From Phoronis ovalis (taxonomy: Eukaryota > Phoronida > Phoronidae), in contig JAOXYB010076944.1 in assembly GCA_028565635.1 (NCBI GenBank), positions 5,862 through 23,413 of the forward strand: DNA of 17,552 nt, given 5' to 3'. The position numbers and the translations under genes were made by a program. The notes beneath the pieces were generated by a model. That model saw only the letters and a list, made by a program, of their open reading frames with translations. It searched no databases and was not told the DNA's origin. Shown piece by piece: positions 1 to 10,701 of this stretch (position 1 is its first letter; each line of letters starts with the position of its first letter).

Positions 1-114
1 GGGAATCTTTGTGAACATGTAATCTACAGCTTGAAACCCAGTGGGAATCTTTGTGAACATGTAATCTACAGCTTGAAACCCAGTGGGAATCTTTGTGAAC
101 ATTTAATCTACATC
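1..114 (+). repeat. 42-bp tandem repeat inside foldback element copy 1
   Basis: A 42-bp unit beginning gggaatctttgtgaacat is repeated at 1-42, 43-84 and partly at 85-114. The first two copies are identical. The third carries small changes (gt to tt at 102-103) and runs into unique element sequence. The same unit occurs once, diverged, at about 3779-3808, so the array is a local amplification within the element's centre. It may continue left of the window. Confidence 0.9.
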
Positions 115-270
115 ATTATCATCACACAGCATTCGCATTGTAAAATTTGAATGTTCCCGCTGCAGTTCAAGGTAATGCGATTATGCCTTTGCTGCGTAAC
201 TAATGTCCTAATTATAAAATGCGACGTCACTACCAAAATACCACTATACCACAGGGCCGCATTTCATTGC
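1..270. mobile_element. Truncated foldback/MITE-like element, copy 1
   Basis: This segment matches the element at about 3658-3950 in the same orientation. Shared blocks include gggaatctttgtgaacattt, tttgctgc..aactaatgtc, aaaatgcgacgtcac and taccactata..ccacagggycgc. The right arm (about 150-270) is complete. The left arm would lie beyond the window edge, so the element is cut by the window. Similarity stops after 'attgc' at 270. No coding capacity is present, so it would depend on a transposase elsewhere. The superfamily is unknown. Confidence 0.65.
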
Positions 271-280
271 CTATGATAGT

Positions 281-837
281 AATATTGTAATAATTGGACC
301 CTCAGCTTGCTGGTGCTGCAATTGTGGCAAATATCTGACATTTCCGACAAATATCCTGGTAAATTGACTGATTTTGCAATAACTCTGTAACATAGAAGAA
401 TTCAATTTTAGTGGTCATACTATTAGGAAAGTACTAAATTTTGACAGCTTAGGTAGGTGATCCAATAGTAAAACTTGGAATGAATGTAAAAGAAAATAAA
501 TCTGTACTTCACTGCATTGTGGATGGAGCATAGTACAAATATCAATGCCCCAATTTGCCTATGATAGTTTCCCTGAGTGAAAACAGATAACACAATCCGT
601 TTTTATCTGATTATGTTGTAAATTTTTTAATAAAAGAAACAGGTAGTTGACTTAAAAATATCAAATTAAAATGAGCAATATGGGTCAATATTTGAACGAA
701 AAGTGGTAATTTCTTTTCGTCATCTTTATTCATTTTATTTACCTTGTTATTTTAGGATAGAACAACATTGGATAATATTCGTGAACCATTTCCGAAAGAA
801 ATGTAAGTTTTCTCTTCCCTTTGTGTCAGCATGTCAG
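281..837. other. AT-rich sequence without a recognised gene
   Basis: I see no credible coding frame. The 14-mer ttgcctatgatagt occurs at 267-280 and again at 554-567, bracketing 273 bp, which could be a trace of an insertion. A short frame over 703-915 has no known domain and runs through a minisatellite, so it is not called. Confidence 0.4.
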
Positions 838-887
838 GTAGTCACCTATGCCAGAGTAGTCACCTATGCCAGAGTAGTCACCTATGC
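838..887 (+). repeat. 18-bp minisatellite, 2.8 copies
   Basis: The unit gtagtcacctatgccaga is repeated head to tail at 838-855, 856-873 and 874-887 (partial), with no mismatches. Confidence 0.95.
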
Positions 888-955
888 AGTATTTAATAAT
901 TATTGTCCTTATTAGATACTAACATCGGAGAGGCATATAAAAACTTTGAACACAA

Positions 956-1084
956 TGGGCCGACTTCTTATGTCTTAACTTTTCTAAGGTTATTGATAAC
1001 CTTGGGTTACATAGTTTAATTTAGCCTATGTAACCTAATGTTATCAATAATCTTAGGATAGCCGAGACATTAGAAATCGGCCCA
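956..1084. mobile_element. Hairpin-type MITE of about 129 bp
   Basis: Two arms of about 59 bp form an imperfect palindrome. The left arm runs from gggccgact at 957 to gttacatag at 1015. The right arm runs from ctatgtaac at 1026 to aatcggccc at 1083. Inner shared blocks are aaggttattgataac and its inverse gttatcaataatctt. The loop is about 10 bases. There is no coding capacity, and the short flanks show no convincing target duplication. The structure is typical of a foldback miniature transposable element. Confidence 0.75.
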
Positions 1085-1309
1085 ATGCGTCACTAATATA
1101 ATAATACATTAAATAGCTAGATTATTTCACATTTTCAATTTGAAAGAGTCTAACTTTTGAAAATATGTATAAACTCACCAAACTTCTAATTAGTTCAAGT
1201 ACTCTACTGACAGTGTTCAGCCCACAGAGGAATTTCTGCGAAAAGAAAACTGCCTCGCTTGATGTCACAGCCCACCAAATCTTTGGTGCCATTGGTACAA
1301 CAAAACATA

Positions 1310-2234
1310 TACAGGGTGACATGAAATAATGTTAATGATTTTTAATTGAATTTAACACAATTATTAATAACATATAAACACAATGTTTTGCTCTGATAAA
1401 CAAAGTTTAATTAACAAGCATATCCATTTTGTTTGGTGAAGTTATTTCAAATAGTGCTTGTATTATTTGGATAAATACTTGATTTTGTAGACCAAAACAA
1501 AGTGCTCCATGTAATAAAGCTATACAAGCAATATCTCCATGCCAATAAAAAGAACAAACATTGTGTTTGATATGTGATCTTGATATACCATGTTATACAG
1601 AAATAGCTACATGTTTGAAATACTGTTAATACCAGTAAATTACTGAGCAATTCATTCCATGGAAGAAATACAGAAAATTCTCACAGCAAAAAAATTCACA
1701 GCTGCTGTACGGAAATACATATTTCGTAATATATATAGCTTTACTGTTATAGGGATATTCTGTTACATGTTTCCATTTCATTCACATAGTTAAATACTTT
1801 TTATGACATTTTCTAATTAAGTGAAAAACCTTCCTCATCATAATAAAGACTTCAACAGCAGATTCAAAAAAAGGCTAAAATCATGACTAGGCTGATTATT
1901 TATTTTTCTGGTTTTACTTGAATCAAAGCAATAGAAAACTTTGCAACAAAAAAAATCTCTGCATAATTTTACATCACAAAAATAACTTTATAACATACAA
2001 GAACATGAGGGTCAAGTCGAATATTTCCATACTACTACTATGTATTACTCCCAAAATGCCTGAATCAACAAATTTTCAAACCCAGACATGAGCACTTTCT
2101 TAAAAATAACCACTATTGTTAGTTTTACCATACTATTTTACTACCGTGACAATGTAAAGAAGATGAGTTTAACTTGCTTATTTTATTACTTAAATAAAAA
2201 CAAAATTGTTCATATTATTTTGTGTCACCCTGTA
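1310..2234. mobile_element. 925-bp non-autonomous element with CAGGGTGACA inverted termini and TA borders
   Basis: The left end, TACAGGGTGACA at 1310-1321, is inverted as TGTCACCCTGTA at 2223-2234. Weaker inverted similarity continues inward for about 45 bp (AATAATGTTAATGATTTTTAATTG against a diverged partner). Each end is bordered by TA, the target duplication typical of the Tc1/mariner/IS630 superfamily. Termini of the CAGGGTG type are known in that group, but assignment here is an inference. The interior is AT-rich and holds no transposase; short minus-strand frames (for example 1447-1650) show no catalytic motif. Confidence 0.6.
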
Positions 2235-2422
2235 ATTACTGTTTTAACTAAACACATACATGATACTGTTTTATAAGGCATAATTAGAAAATGCCTGTAC
2301 TAGCTGTTTCTACGCAACAGATCTGTTTGTACAATAACTAAGTACATTACTGTTTTAGCAAAACACTCATATTTCTCCAGCCGGGCCTGTATAATTACAT
2401 ACATTTTGCAATATTGGCGAAG

Positions 2423-2646
2423 CCCTACTGTTGATCTCATAATGTATAAATAATCGAAATTTCGCAATAACTTTGGGAAAGACATAATTTCCTTCAAGGC
2501 ACCTGAATAAAAGTGAAAACTGCGACACCACCTAATGTAGAACATGGCATTTTGAATTTTTCAAATGCTGATTTTTTCATGAAAAATGTTTTAAAAACTT
2601 GGACGTAAAATCAACATAGAAAACAAGTATCTCGCCAGATGTCGCC
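2423..2646. repeat. Left terminal inverted repeat of the 868-bp element
   Basis: This arm pairs with 3069-3290 in inverted orientation over its whole length, with scattered substitutions and single-base gaps. Similarity ends internally just after 'cagatgtcgc'. Confidence 0.8.
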
Positions 2647-3068
2647 GAAAATCATAAGGAGGGTAGTTAGAAGAGCTTCATGCACAAGGGACAATGCCAA
2701 AACATACGAAATATATAGAATCACTGTGTGATGACTATCACAGTTTTTCTATGTGACATGTAAAACATTGCCAAAACATTCCACATGGGAGTTTCTTTTT
2801 CATAACGTTTACGAAGTGTAAATATGTTTGTGACTATTTTTTTCCTCATGAAGTTTCAAAATATTATTTATAACTTGTTTGGTATAATCGGATAGTTTGC
2901 TTCTAAGCGGCATGCTTCTCGCTACTTTTTGGGAGTGTCCCTTAGTAAAGTTCATGTTACGCAAGTGCTAGACAAAAGATTCTTTACATGGATGGTGTAC
3001 TTCTCAATTGATATGCAAATTACCACCGTTTTCCTTCAGTGTTGATTTCCCATGTAAAGCGAGTGCAG

Positions 3069-3290
3069 CGACATCTGACGAGGTACCTGTTTTCTATGTT
3101 AATTTTACGTCCAACTTTTTAAAACATCTTTCATAAAAAAGTGAGCATTTGAATAATTCAGAATACCACGTTCTACATTAGGTGGTGTCGCCGTTTTCAC
3201 TTTTATTCAGGTGCCTTGAAGGAAATTATGTTTTTCCCAAAGTTATTGCAAAATTTTGATTATTTATACATTATGAGATCAACAGTAGGG
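3069..3290. repeat. Right terminal inverted repeat of the 868-bp element
   Basis: This is the inverse of 2423-2646, beginning near gcgacatctgacgag and ending at caacagtaggg. Confidence 0.8.
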
Positions 3291-3656
3291 ACATCCACTG
3301 ACATCTACCCATAAAGCTGTACATTTCTATCATTATTTTGTCATATTACAAGTAATAGCTAAGAGTCTGGAATGTATGCAGACATTTCATTTGGCATTGC
3401 TTTCAATATGCATACCTTTTGTATTTTGCCAAAGAAACACTGTGGTCATGATATTTTTTGTGTTTTAGACCATACCAGAAAAGACCATGTATAGTAATTT
3501 ATGAGGAGGTGTTTGGTCCTGGGAATAAACTCATGTACCTTTTTCCATGTCGAAGAAGACGAACTCCACCAGTTTATGTTTATCCTGATCTTGTATAGTT
3601 AATATTAGTATTCCTACAAAGCAATGCATTTGTAACCTGCCAAGGTCTATACTCAC
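3291..3656. other. Spacer between two elements, no gene seen
   Basis: This is ordinary AT-rich sequence with no sizeable open frame, and no motif I can assign. Confidence 0.4.
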
Positions 3657-3657
3657 T

Positions 3658-3950
3658 ACTGTTTACAATGCAGTGCGACCTCCTTATGGTGTAGTGGTAT
3701 ACCGTTTGTGACGTTGCACTTCATAACAAGGACATTAGTTATGCAGCAAAGGCATAACCGCAATAGTTGAACCGCAGCGGGAATCTTTGTGAACATTTAA
3801 TTTACATCGCTATCTTATCATCACAAAGCTTTGGCTCAAGCTAATGCGGTACTACCTTTGCTGCAGAACTAATGTCTCCATCACAAAATGCGACGTCACG
3901 AACGAAATACCACTATATGCCACAGGGTCGCACTTCGTTGCAAACAGTGA
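3658..3950. mobile_element. Foldback/MITE-like element, copy 2 (complete)
   Basis: The left arm (about 3658-3770) and right arm (about 3832-3950) are inverted copies. The left has gtgcgacc, gtagtggtat, gtgacgt, ggacattagtt and gcagcaaagg; the right has the inverse of each. The centre (about 3777-3831) carries gggaatctttgtgaacattt, the unit amplified in copy 1. The arms may extend to 'actgttt' at 3658 and 'aaacagt' at 3942. No coding frame or clear target duplication is visible. Confidence 0.75.
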
Positions 3951-4102
3951 CTTGTTATGTTAGTCTAACAGGATAAGTGTAAGTAACTGTGTGTGCTTTT
4001 TTGCATAGGCTTATGTGAATGATATTAAACAAAAAATTAATTTGGAGGAATTGGCTTCATAATCTATATATGTTTGATAACCAGGTAATATTACTGAACT
4101 CT

Positions 4103-4445
4103 GGTGTCTCTTAGTGTACAGTATGCGATGGAGCTGACAGGGATGTGCTACCGGCTCAGTGTACCATTTACACCCCTCTCAGGTATATTTTGGTAGTAGT
4201 TTTGAGGTCTAGTCATGAACTTCAGTTAGAAAGGTATATTTTGGGTCTATTTTTCACAAAAAATAGTGTACAATATCTCTTAAAAAAGTAAAAAAACAGT
4301 ATTTTGAACATTAAAAACATTGAAATTTCAGGTATGTTTTGGAATTTTTAGTACATTGTGGGATTCAAATTGCCACATTTCTGCTATATACCCTAAGCAG
4401 CACATCCCAACCCCCCCCCCCAATATAACCAGGAGACACCCCCAG
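4103..4445. repeat. Decayed inverted-repeat pair flanking a C-run and GGTATATTTTGG motifs
   Basis: On the left, ggtgtctc (4103-4110) and gggatgtgct (4140-4149) are matched in inverted order on the right by agcacatccc (4399-4408) and gagacacc (4433-4440), with nearly the same spacing. Between them the motif aggtatattttgg occurs at 4181-4193, 4232-4244 and, with one change, 4330-4342. A run of 12 C begins at about 4410. It looks like two opposed, diverged copies of one repeat family. Confidence 0.45.
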
Positions 4446-5577
4446 GTTTTGAAGACATGTATAAGTGGTTCTGTTCCAGAAAGGGTTATATTAATTTTTT
4501 TAACAATTTTGGAAAAATAAGGAACTAGTGGGTGAATTAAGTTGGTATTTTAAAACAAGAACTTGCTCATTAGATAGATAAATGCTTTTTAAAGAGGAAT
4601 GTTACCTCATTGACTTGTGAATGCCTGTTGCCAGCACTAGTTGTCAATGTAATATGTCTGCCATTGTAAACCACTATCTGATCAACAGTAGCTAATGTGC
4701 CTTACTCTATTAGTATGACTATGTGTTAACTATTTTTGCTGGTCTATAATTTGTAAAATTGTCAAAATTAAGAAAAAAGATAAACAGAAACATGTGGCCT
4801 TGAGCATACCTTGATCTCCTAATAATAAGTAAAAGACTAACATGGTATTAGTGTCATCATTACATCTAGCTTCACAAATACAAAATTATTGTAAATAATT
4901 GGGGTGGTGGAATTATAAGCTAAAGGCAAAGCAATTAATTTTTTTCACTAAGAAGCTGTTTGAATATTTTGAGTGTTCAAATAGATCAATAGAGGTTATA
5001 TGATATATGTATGTGTAAATACACAGGAAAATGTGATATTGCTGTTTTAACAAAGAAAGTGCTATTTTCGTGGTCAGTGTGGGATGTTATACGTCCTGTG
5101 TAATACGTTTTTGTCACTGTTGCTCAGGTATAGGAAACAAAGTCTCACTGTGGATTGGAGTTGGGGAGAGGATTTTTGGCAAATGAATAAAACTTATTCC
5201 TGCAGCTGTTTTTATTTTGTTCTAGAAAATTATGTAATAGGCAATGAAATGTGACAATATTTGATAGGATGATATATTTCATGTTACAGTTTATTTTATT
5301 ATGTATAGAAATCTAACCCATAAATGTATGGGATGTTTTATACTTTTTTATGCATGTTTTGTGTGAAACTATAATTGTGCTGAGAAAACAGTATCCTATC
5401 CTAATTAAGTTTGCTGCGGTTTAAGAGTAATATGTCTTCTGAAAATTATTTGGTTTTAAGGCAAACAGTTACACTTTTTGAATTTTATTTTTCTAACAAA
5501 AATTCTTTGTATAATGACCATCTACTTGTAAATACTTAGCTGAGTTCTGGTTGAACTGAAACTGATTTTTAAAGACA
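4446..5577. other. AT-rich non-coding stretch
   Basis: I found no credible coding frame, RNA gene or clear repeat in this stretch. Confidence 0.4.
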
Positions 5578-5680
5578 AATACCATATTTACGAAATAGAA
5601 CACCTCCCTTGAATTGTAAAACCTTATTAGAAATAGAAACCTTCCCTTAAATAAAAGCCCCACTTCTTGCCTACTTTTGT
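5578..5680. repeat. Possible decayed repeat with short quasi-tandem units
   Basis: Three similar phrases follow each other: aaatagaacacctccctt, aaatagaaaccttccctt and aaataaaagccccacttct. They start after accatatttacg. The pattern resembles a common eukaryotic repeat type with 'tatttac...taagcccc' phrases, but it is too diverged to classify. Confidence 0.25.
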
Positions 5681-5963
5681 TTTGTTGAAGGAGAATAACT
5701 GTTTTTTAATGGAAAAAGAATTTTTGCATTAACTTTAGAAAAGCAAAATATGCTCCAGCGCAGTATCTGTTTCTAACTGAATAGATAAAATCTTGAGAAG
5801 GAATTTTGCATGACAATCAACTTTTTTTCAGGTTGTTTCAGTATTTTTATTAAATCTTTCGAGTTTCAGGTTCTTTTGTGAGAAACTGAGTATTGGGGAA
5901 TTTGAAATGCATCCCTCACCTCAATGTTAGATTTCCATTCCATTCTCGATTTGGGTGTATTTT

Positions 5964-6012
5964 GTTTCCTCAAGGTTATTACAACAATTTGATTCTTCAT
6001 ACATTATGAAAT
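5964..6012. repeat. Probable relic of the terminal inverted repeat of the 868-bp element
   Basis: Bases from gtttcctcaaggttattac to cattatgaaat align with the outer part of the right arm at about 3232-3280, with roughly 80 percent match by eye. No second arm was found nearby, so this would be a solitary fragment. Confidence 0.4.
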
Positions 6013-6330
6013 ATGAGAAATATCTGTAAGGTTGCATAAGACTTCTGTTCAGATAAACATGTATGTTTATATGTAATTTTCTACATGTAGTGTATTGTTT
6101 TTGCCAAATCTTAGAATTGTGCGCATGTATTTGTTATATTCCGTATCTTTTGCATCATTGTTTATAATTTTGTTCATGACTCAAATCTCTTTGAAAAGGA
6201 GGACAATTATAGATATTAAACTATTATGGTGGTGTTTCAATATTTATCAATACATATTTGGATATGCATTTACGATTTCCAACTATACTTGTTTTGAACC
6301 ACTCCTGTTTTCCGTATACCTGGATCCGTA

Positions 6331-6357
6331 TGAGGGAGAGAGAGGGAGAGAGAGAGC
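6331..6357. repeat. GA-rich simple sequence
   Basis: A short purine tract of gagggagagagagggagaga type. The open frames crossing it (6095-6406 and 6258-6464) have no recognisable domain and are not called. Confidence 0.7.
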
Positions 6358-9340
6358 TGTCAGTGCACTTCCATTCAAAACGAAAAAGTGGAGTTTCCAC
6401 ATATGACCACCAGGGGTTACACCGGTTAGGTGTTACACTCCAACGTACAAAACGTTTTTATTAATAAATAAATTGGTAAATTACTGCCGCAAAAAGTTGT
6501 ATGAAATCCTTTTTAAATGTTATCAGAAAGTTAAACTACTAAGCAAAATTTATAAAGAAAATAAAATTTGGTGCTTTTACTTGTAAAAGTATTTCCAATG
6601 CTGAAATTCTAATCTGGCCAGCTAATCTCGTAAGTATTTCTTTTAATCTTGGTTTCCTAGAAATTGTTATAGAAATAATTCCTTCCCGTTCGTCGTGTAT
6701 GTGAACCAACACATGGCAATATGGAACATAGCTGAAGTTAAATTGACTCAGCTATGCCAACATCTTGCCTAGTTTACGTTCTATTAATTTGTCGGAAAGG
6801 CGGCAACTGTGAAAACAGAACCAGCAAGTTGTTCTCCCTTTGTCATATCAATATTAAAGCCTGTTCTTTAAAAAAAATCGTTTATTTCAATTTGGGGGGG
6901 GGGGTTCAGTTATCGATTTCTACTAAGCACCGCTTTCCTTATTTAGTGTTGATCATTTGCCGCTTACCTGTAAAAGAACGTAAAATCAGGATAAAAATTA
7001 TAACTCATACATTTGGCTTCATTGTTTTTAATTAGTTTCGATTTCAATTTTTCATAAAACCTAAAACATATAAAAAAATCTATTTCTATAATATATATCC
7101 AATTAAGTTTTATACAAACAGCACATCTTGTATCGCATTATAGGCTATGGAAATTACTTTTAAATAAAAATCTTGAAATGAGCTATTAATTGTCATGCAG
7201 TGAATTAACACCTCTACATCTCTTTAAATTTTGTACCGGTTGTTCGTGCTGTAATCTGGATCCATTTGTATTTTCATAACATACATGTAGTACTGATCTA
7301 GATTTACTTGCCTGTTCTAGAGTGGATGTGAATGAATAATTAAATTCTTAAAACAACTTCAAAATTAAAAACAACGAATTTCCTCAACGTCTCTAACGAT
7401 GTGATATGTAATGTGAATTGAAAGCCGACGGTTCCTAATGTAAAATTTCTCGCGCAACAAAATATTTGTTCTTAGCTGTCTCATTGCCTGGATTCCTAGT
7501 ATTTTTCCAATGAATGTTGGCAAAACATTATGAAGCCATTTGGTGAGAATAATTTTGAATAAAGGACTCATCTCCACAGTTAAAATTTGACAAGAAACTG
7601 ACTCTATTGAGATTTTTTAAATGTTTTACTAAAGGCTTGATCAAAATAGATATAAACAGTGTTTTCGGCTTCTGAAACAAATTTCCGAATTGAAATATAT
7701 ACATTTTCAAATACCTCTCTTGTGCCGTTTTGACTTTTTCGAGTTTAATTTTATCAAGGCAAATGAGCTTGCTGTTGAGGTTTCTACCCTGCATATGTAC
7801 ACAGCTAACCTTATACATAGAAAGAACTTTTCTCGACCTCCTATTGATCAATAATCCTTCTTGAATGTAGTGTTATATTTACAAATGAAATTAAATTGCC
7901 AACGAGAAATTACAGGTGTTCAGAAAACAATCAAATGTTGGTCAACAAACTGTTTGTTATTGTTTCCTTGTGTCACGATTCAAGTTAAACCAAAAGATAT
8001 ATACATATATTTTACATGATTGAAGGGTCATTTTGGAATTAGCTACTCAAACATTTATTATAATGGAGAGGTTAAGTAAACAGATTTCATTTATTTAGAA
8101 AATATTTTTAAAAATATTTAACGATGCAGATGAATCGGTAATATTTAATAGTAATTGTTTATGACAACAGAAATTAAAAAGATGGTTTTCTAACAAATTG
8201 GTCGTACAGTTAAGATGTGTATTTTTTACTGCTAGAGTTTCTGGTATTCTTTCAATTCCACGCAACGAACTATCTAGTAATTCATTCGATGTTGACATTT
8301 CAAAGATATAGCCGTATCTAAATAATACGGTATATCAAACCTTTTGTTCTTGTACTATGTTTTTGATTGACGTGGACGTAGATATTATCTAGAAACTTTC
8401 ATGGCCCACAAAAACAAGGCTGCAAAAAAAACGCATGCTGATATCCATATTATTTAAATATTTCAAATAATTTGAATAAGGTTTTGAATTTGGTTCATCA
8501 CTGTTTATACGTAATTAATAATAATGTAAGCATTTTATGTCTAATTGTTGTTGCTTCAGATCATGACTAGAATAAGTTGCTTTACATGACTGACAAACAG
8601 TGACGATTACCTATACGTCATAACGAACTGTCAGATAAACCGAGTTTACGTTAAGTGTGTAGCTTTATCATCTAAGTAAGTTATAATAGTCCCAGATCTA
8701 TGTCACGCGATATAAAATTTAGAAAATTCATGAGTTAAAATTGTAACAGATTTTTTTTTCTTGTTTTAATCACATATGTTTGATTCACAATTTTTATTAT
8801 ACAGTTTACATAATTTGATAATCCGGTTTAAATATATATGGAACTCTAAACACTACACCTATAAAACTGGCAAGATCTTTTACTTTAGCCAATTTCATTT
8901 AGGGATAGTACAGGCTTCTCAAAGTTACCATAGTGACAAAATAAAAAAGCACTTTAGAAATTGTGTTAGTTATGAAAAATTACGAATAAGACAAAATAGT
9001 GATATGTAGATCTAAGCTCTGCGTGATTATGTACTAACCATTACCTCGTGCATGCTACCGTCTCGTCTGAACTCAAAAGCTATTTGATTTTGTGAAAAGA
9101 ATAATTTTGAATTTGTATTGTTTAGCTTTTTTATTCAATAAATTGAATATAACGACAAATAAGAATAATTTTAGTGATTTACAGTCTATTGTAAATATAT
9201 ACTGTATACTACTTGCGTTGCTATATTCCACCTTGATTTATGTATTATTTTGCTTCTGTAGACAAATTTAGTAGTCCAAAAAATTTAAATTAACAGCTAG
9301 GTATCCTAGCATTTTGGGTGTGGCATATGTTAAACATATG
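6358..9340. other. Long AT-rich stretch without a supported gene
   Basis: No conserved domain, splice-linked frame or RNA gene was recognised. A homopolymer of 11 G lies at 6894-6904. The longest frames (7528-7851, 107 residues, and 8095-8298, 67 residues, both minus strand) have no known motif and are near the length expected by chance. A short palindrome, gcatatgttaaacatatgc, at 9323-9341 abuts the duplication that follows. Confidence 0.4.
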
Positions 9341-9448
9341 CTTATCTTATACTAGTGTTCTACTTGGTCGTTCAGGTAACAAACCGCATGATGACTTATC
9401 TTATACTAGTGTTCTACTTGGTCGTTCAGGTAACAAACCGCATGATGA
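9341..9448 (+). repeat. Perfect 54-bp tandem duplication
   Basis: Two adjacent copies, 9341-9394 and 9395-9448, each begin cttatcttatactagtgttc and end ccgcatgatga. I see no difference between them, which suggests a recent duplication or an assembly artefact. Confidence 0.95.
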
Positions 9449-10648
9449 AAAGCTAAAGCTAACTAACATATATTGACTTTCACTGACATGATTGTTTGCC
9501 AAAGTTATCATTGTTTGTTCAAAGTGTTCATGGGAAAGTTGGGTGAAAGTCCGTCGCACAATGGATCGACAGGCTCCTTAAATTAGCCAAGAAGCTATAT
9601 GCCACAAGGTTGCTTCGATAAATTACAAGATTTCTTATACTTATCATGTTGATCTACGATGTATCAAAGGCGGATTATCCCAAACCACCTTAATGCTATA
9701 AAAATAAAAAAACTCATTACCCTCACCTTGCATCTTTTTAATACTTGTTCCAGGGAAATTGAAAGTTAAAACTAAAATAACAAAGGAACACGAAATAAAA
9801 TGTATTAGCAAGAAATGGGATGAAATTAAGATAATGCATTCAGTTTAATTTTTTACAACTACCGCATTAAGGAAATTGTTAGAGAAATTGTGCACATACG
9901 TTACTTATATAAGTGCATCGCATCTGCTGGGAAAAGACTCCACGTTGCACCTACGTTATTCACACTACAGAAAATTGGTAAATGCATGGTGGTCGATAGT
10001 TTTAAAGACAGTATAATAATACATAATGTCATTTATAGCCGCAAGTGTGTAACGTGCACTTGTTTGTTATTTACAGAAATATAATGCTAAGCAGATTAAT
10101 ACAAAACTATTAATACCACCCTGTCGGAAATAATAACTTTAACGCATCTATTAAAGTCTGTTAGAAAAAGAACTCCTATATACCAGACCTGTCTGTAGGC
10201 ATTCATCTGCTACACTCTGGGACCATTTAACGAGTGTTCGTAAACTTTCTTAACCTGGTGTTCGTAAAATAAAGCTATGGGATACTTTGCCCTGAGGAAG
10301 GGATTTGACTATAAACTTGCAAATGAACTTCGACCCTTATGGAACAAAAGCACATGCGACAATAACTTAAAATTAAAAAAAAAACAACGTGAAAGGTTGT
10401 ATTTTTAATATCCTGTTCATTGATAACTTTCAAGGTTTCTATTGTGCAACACACTCGGGGACACACGCTATAACACTGTGTAACTGCGTTTTTCCCGAAA
10501 ATGCGTTTTTATTTGATAAGTTATTATAATATTATGATTCTCACAGGTAATATTTTAATAATAACAAAGAACATTTTTCAACTAAATATTTTTTTAAAAT
10601 TTCAGTTGACAACTCTTAATAATTGGGTCCTATTTCAAACGTAAATGA
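9449..10648. other. Non-coding stretch without a supported gene
   Basis: Only short frames are present, and none carries a recognisable domain. The phrase near 10200-10250 that translates as HSSATLWDHL faintly recalls the end of non-LTR reverse transcriptases, but it is too short to call. Confidence 0.35.
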
Positions 10649-10701
10649 TTTAATCTAGGATATTTAAAACTCTCTTAGTGTTTTATATATCCTAGGTTTA
10701 A
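10649..10701. repeat. Imperfect hairpin
   Basis: The arms 10649-10670 and 10680-10701 are inverted copies with a few mismatches around the shared core ctaggata / tatcctag. The loop is 9 bases. It may be a tiny foldback relic. Confidence 0.6.

Larger units (their letters stand above)
2423..3290. mobile_element. 868-bp element with about 220-bp terminal inverted repeats
   Basis: The left arm spans about 2423-2646 and the right arm about 3069-3290; they are clear inverted copies. The outer end reads CCCTACTGTTGATCTCATAA, inverted at the right. Further shared blocks are ggcacctgaataaaagtga, cacctaatgtagaac and acgtaaaat.aacatagaaaac. The 422-bp interior has no coding frame but contains a repeated atgccaaaaca motif and a small inverted pair around 2725-2750. 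I found no target-site duplication. A minus-strand frame over 2300-2545 simply reads through the left arm and is not a gene. Confidence 0.8.

Noticed and set aside
1-114. 42-bp direct repeats as a CRISPR array
   Set aside because: The units are contiguous with no unique spacers and belong to a foldback element.
2300-2545. 81-residue minus-strand frame
   Set aside because: It reads through the left arm of the 868-bp inverted-repeat element; the matching arm at 3069-3290 does not preserve it.
6095-6406. 103-residue frame with hydrophobic N-terminal half
   Set aside because: It starts at TTG, runs through a GA-rich simple repeat, and its hydrophobicity follows from T-rich DNA.
6890-6930. GGGGTTCAGTTATCG as a possible tRNA B box
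   Set aside because: It does not fit the B-box consensus and no acceptor stem or A box could be placed around it.
7365-7851. Two overlapping minus-strand frames (70 and 107 residues)
   Set aside because: They are in different frames, show no recognised motif, and I saw no convincing splice signals to join them.
10180-10260. Short peptide phrase resembling the C-terminus of non-LTR reverse transcriptase
   Set aside because: Only about ten residues look similar and no other part of the protein or a tail is nearby.
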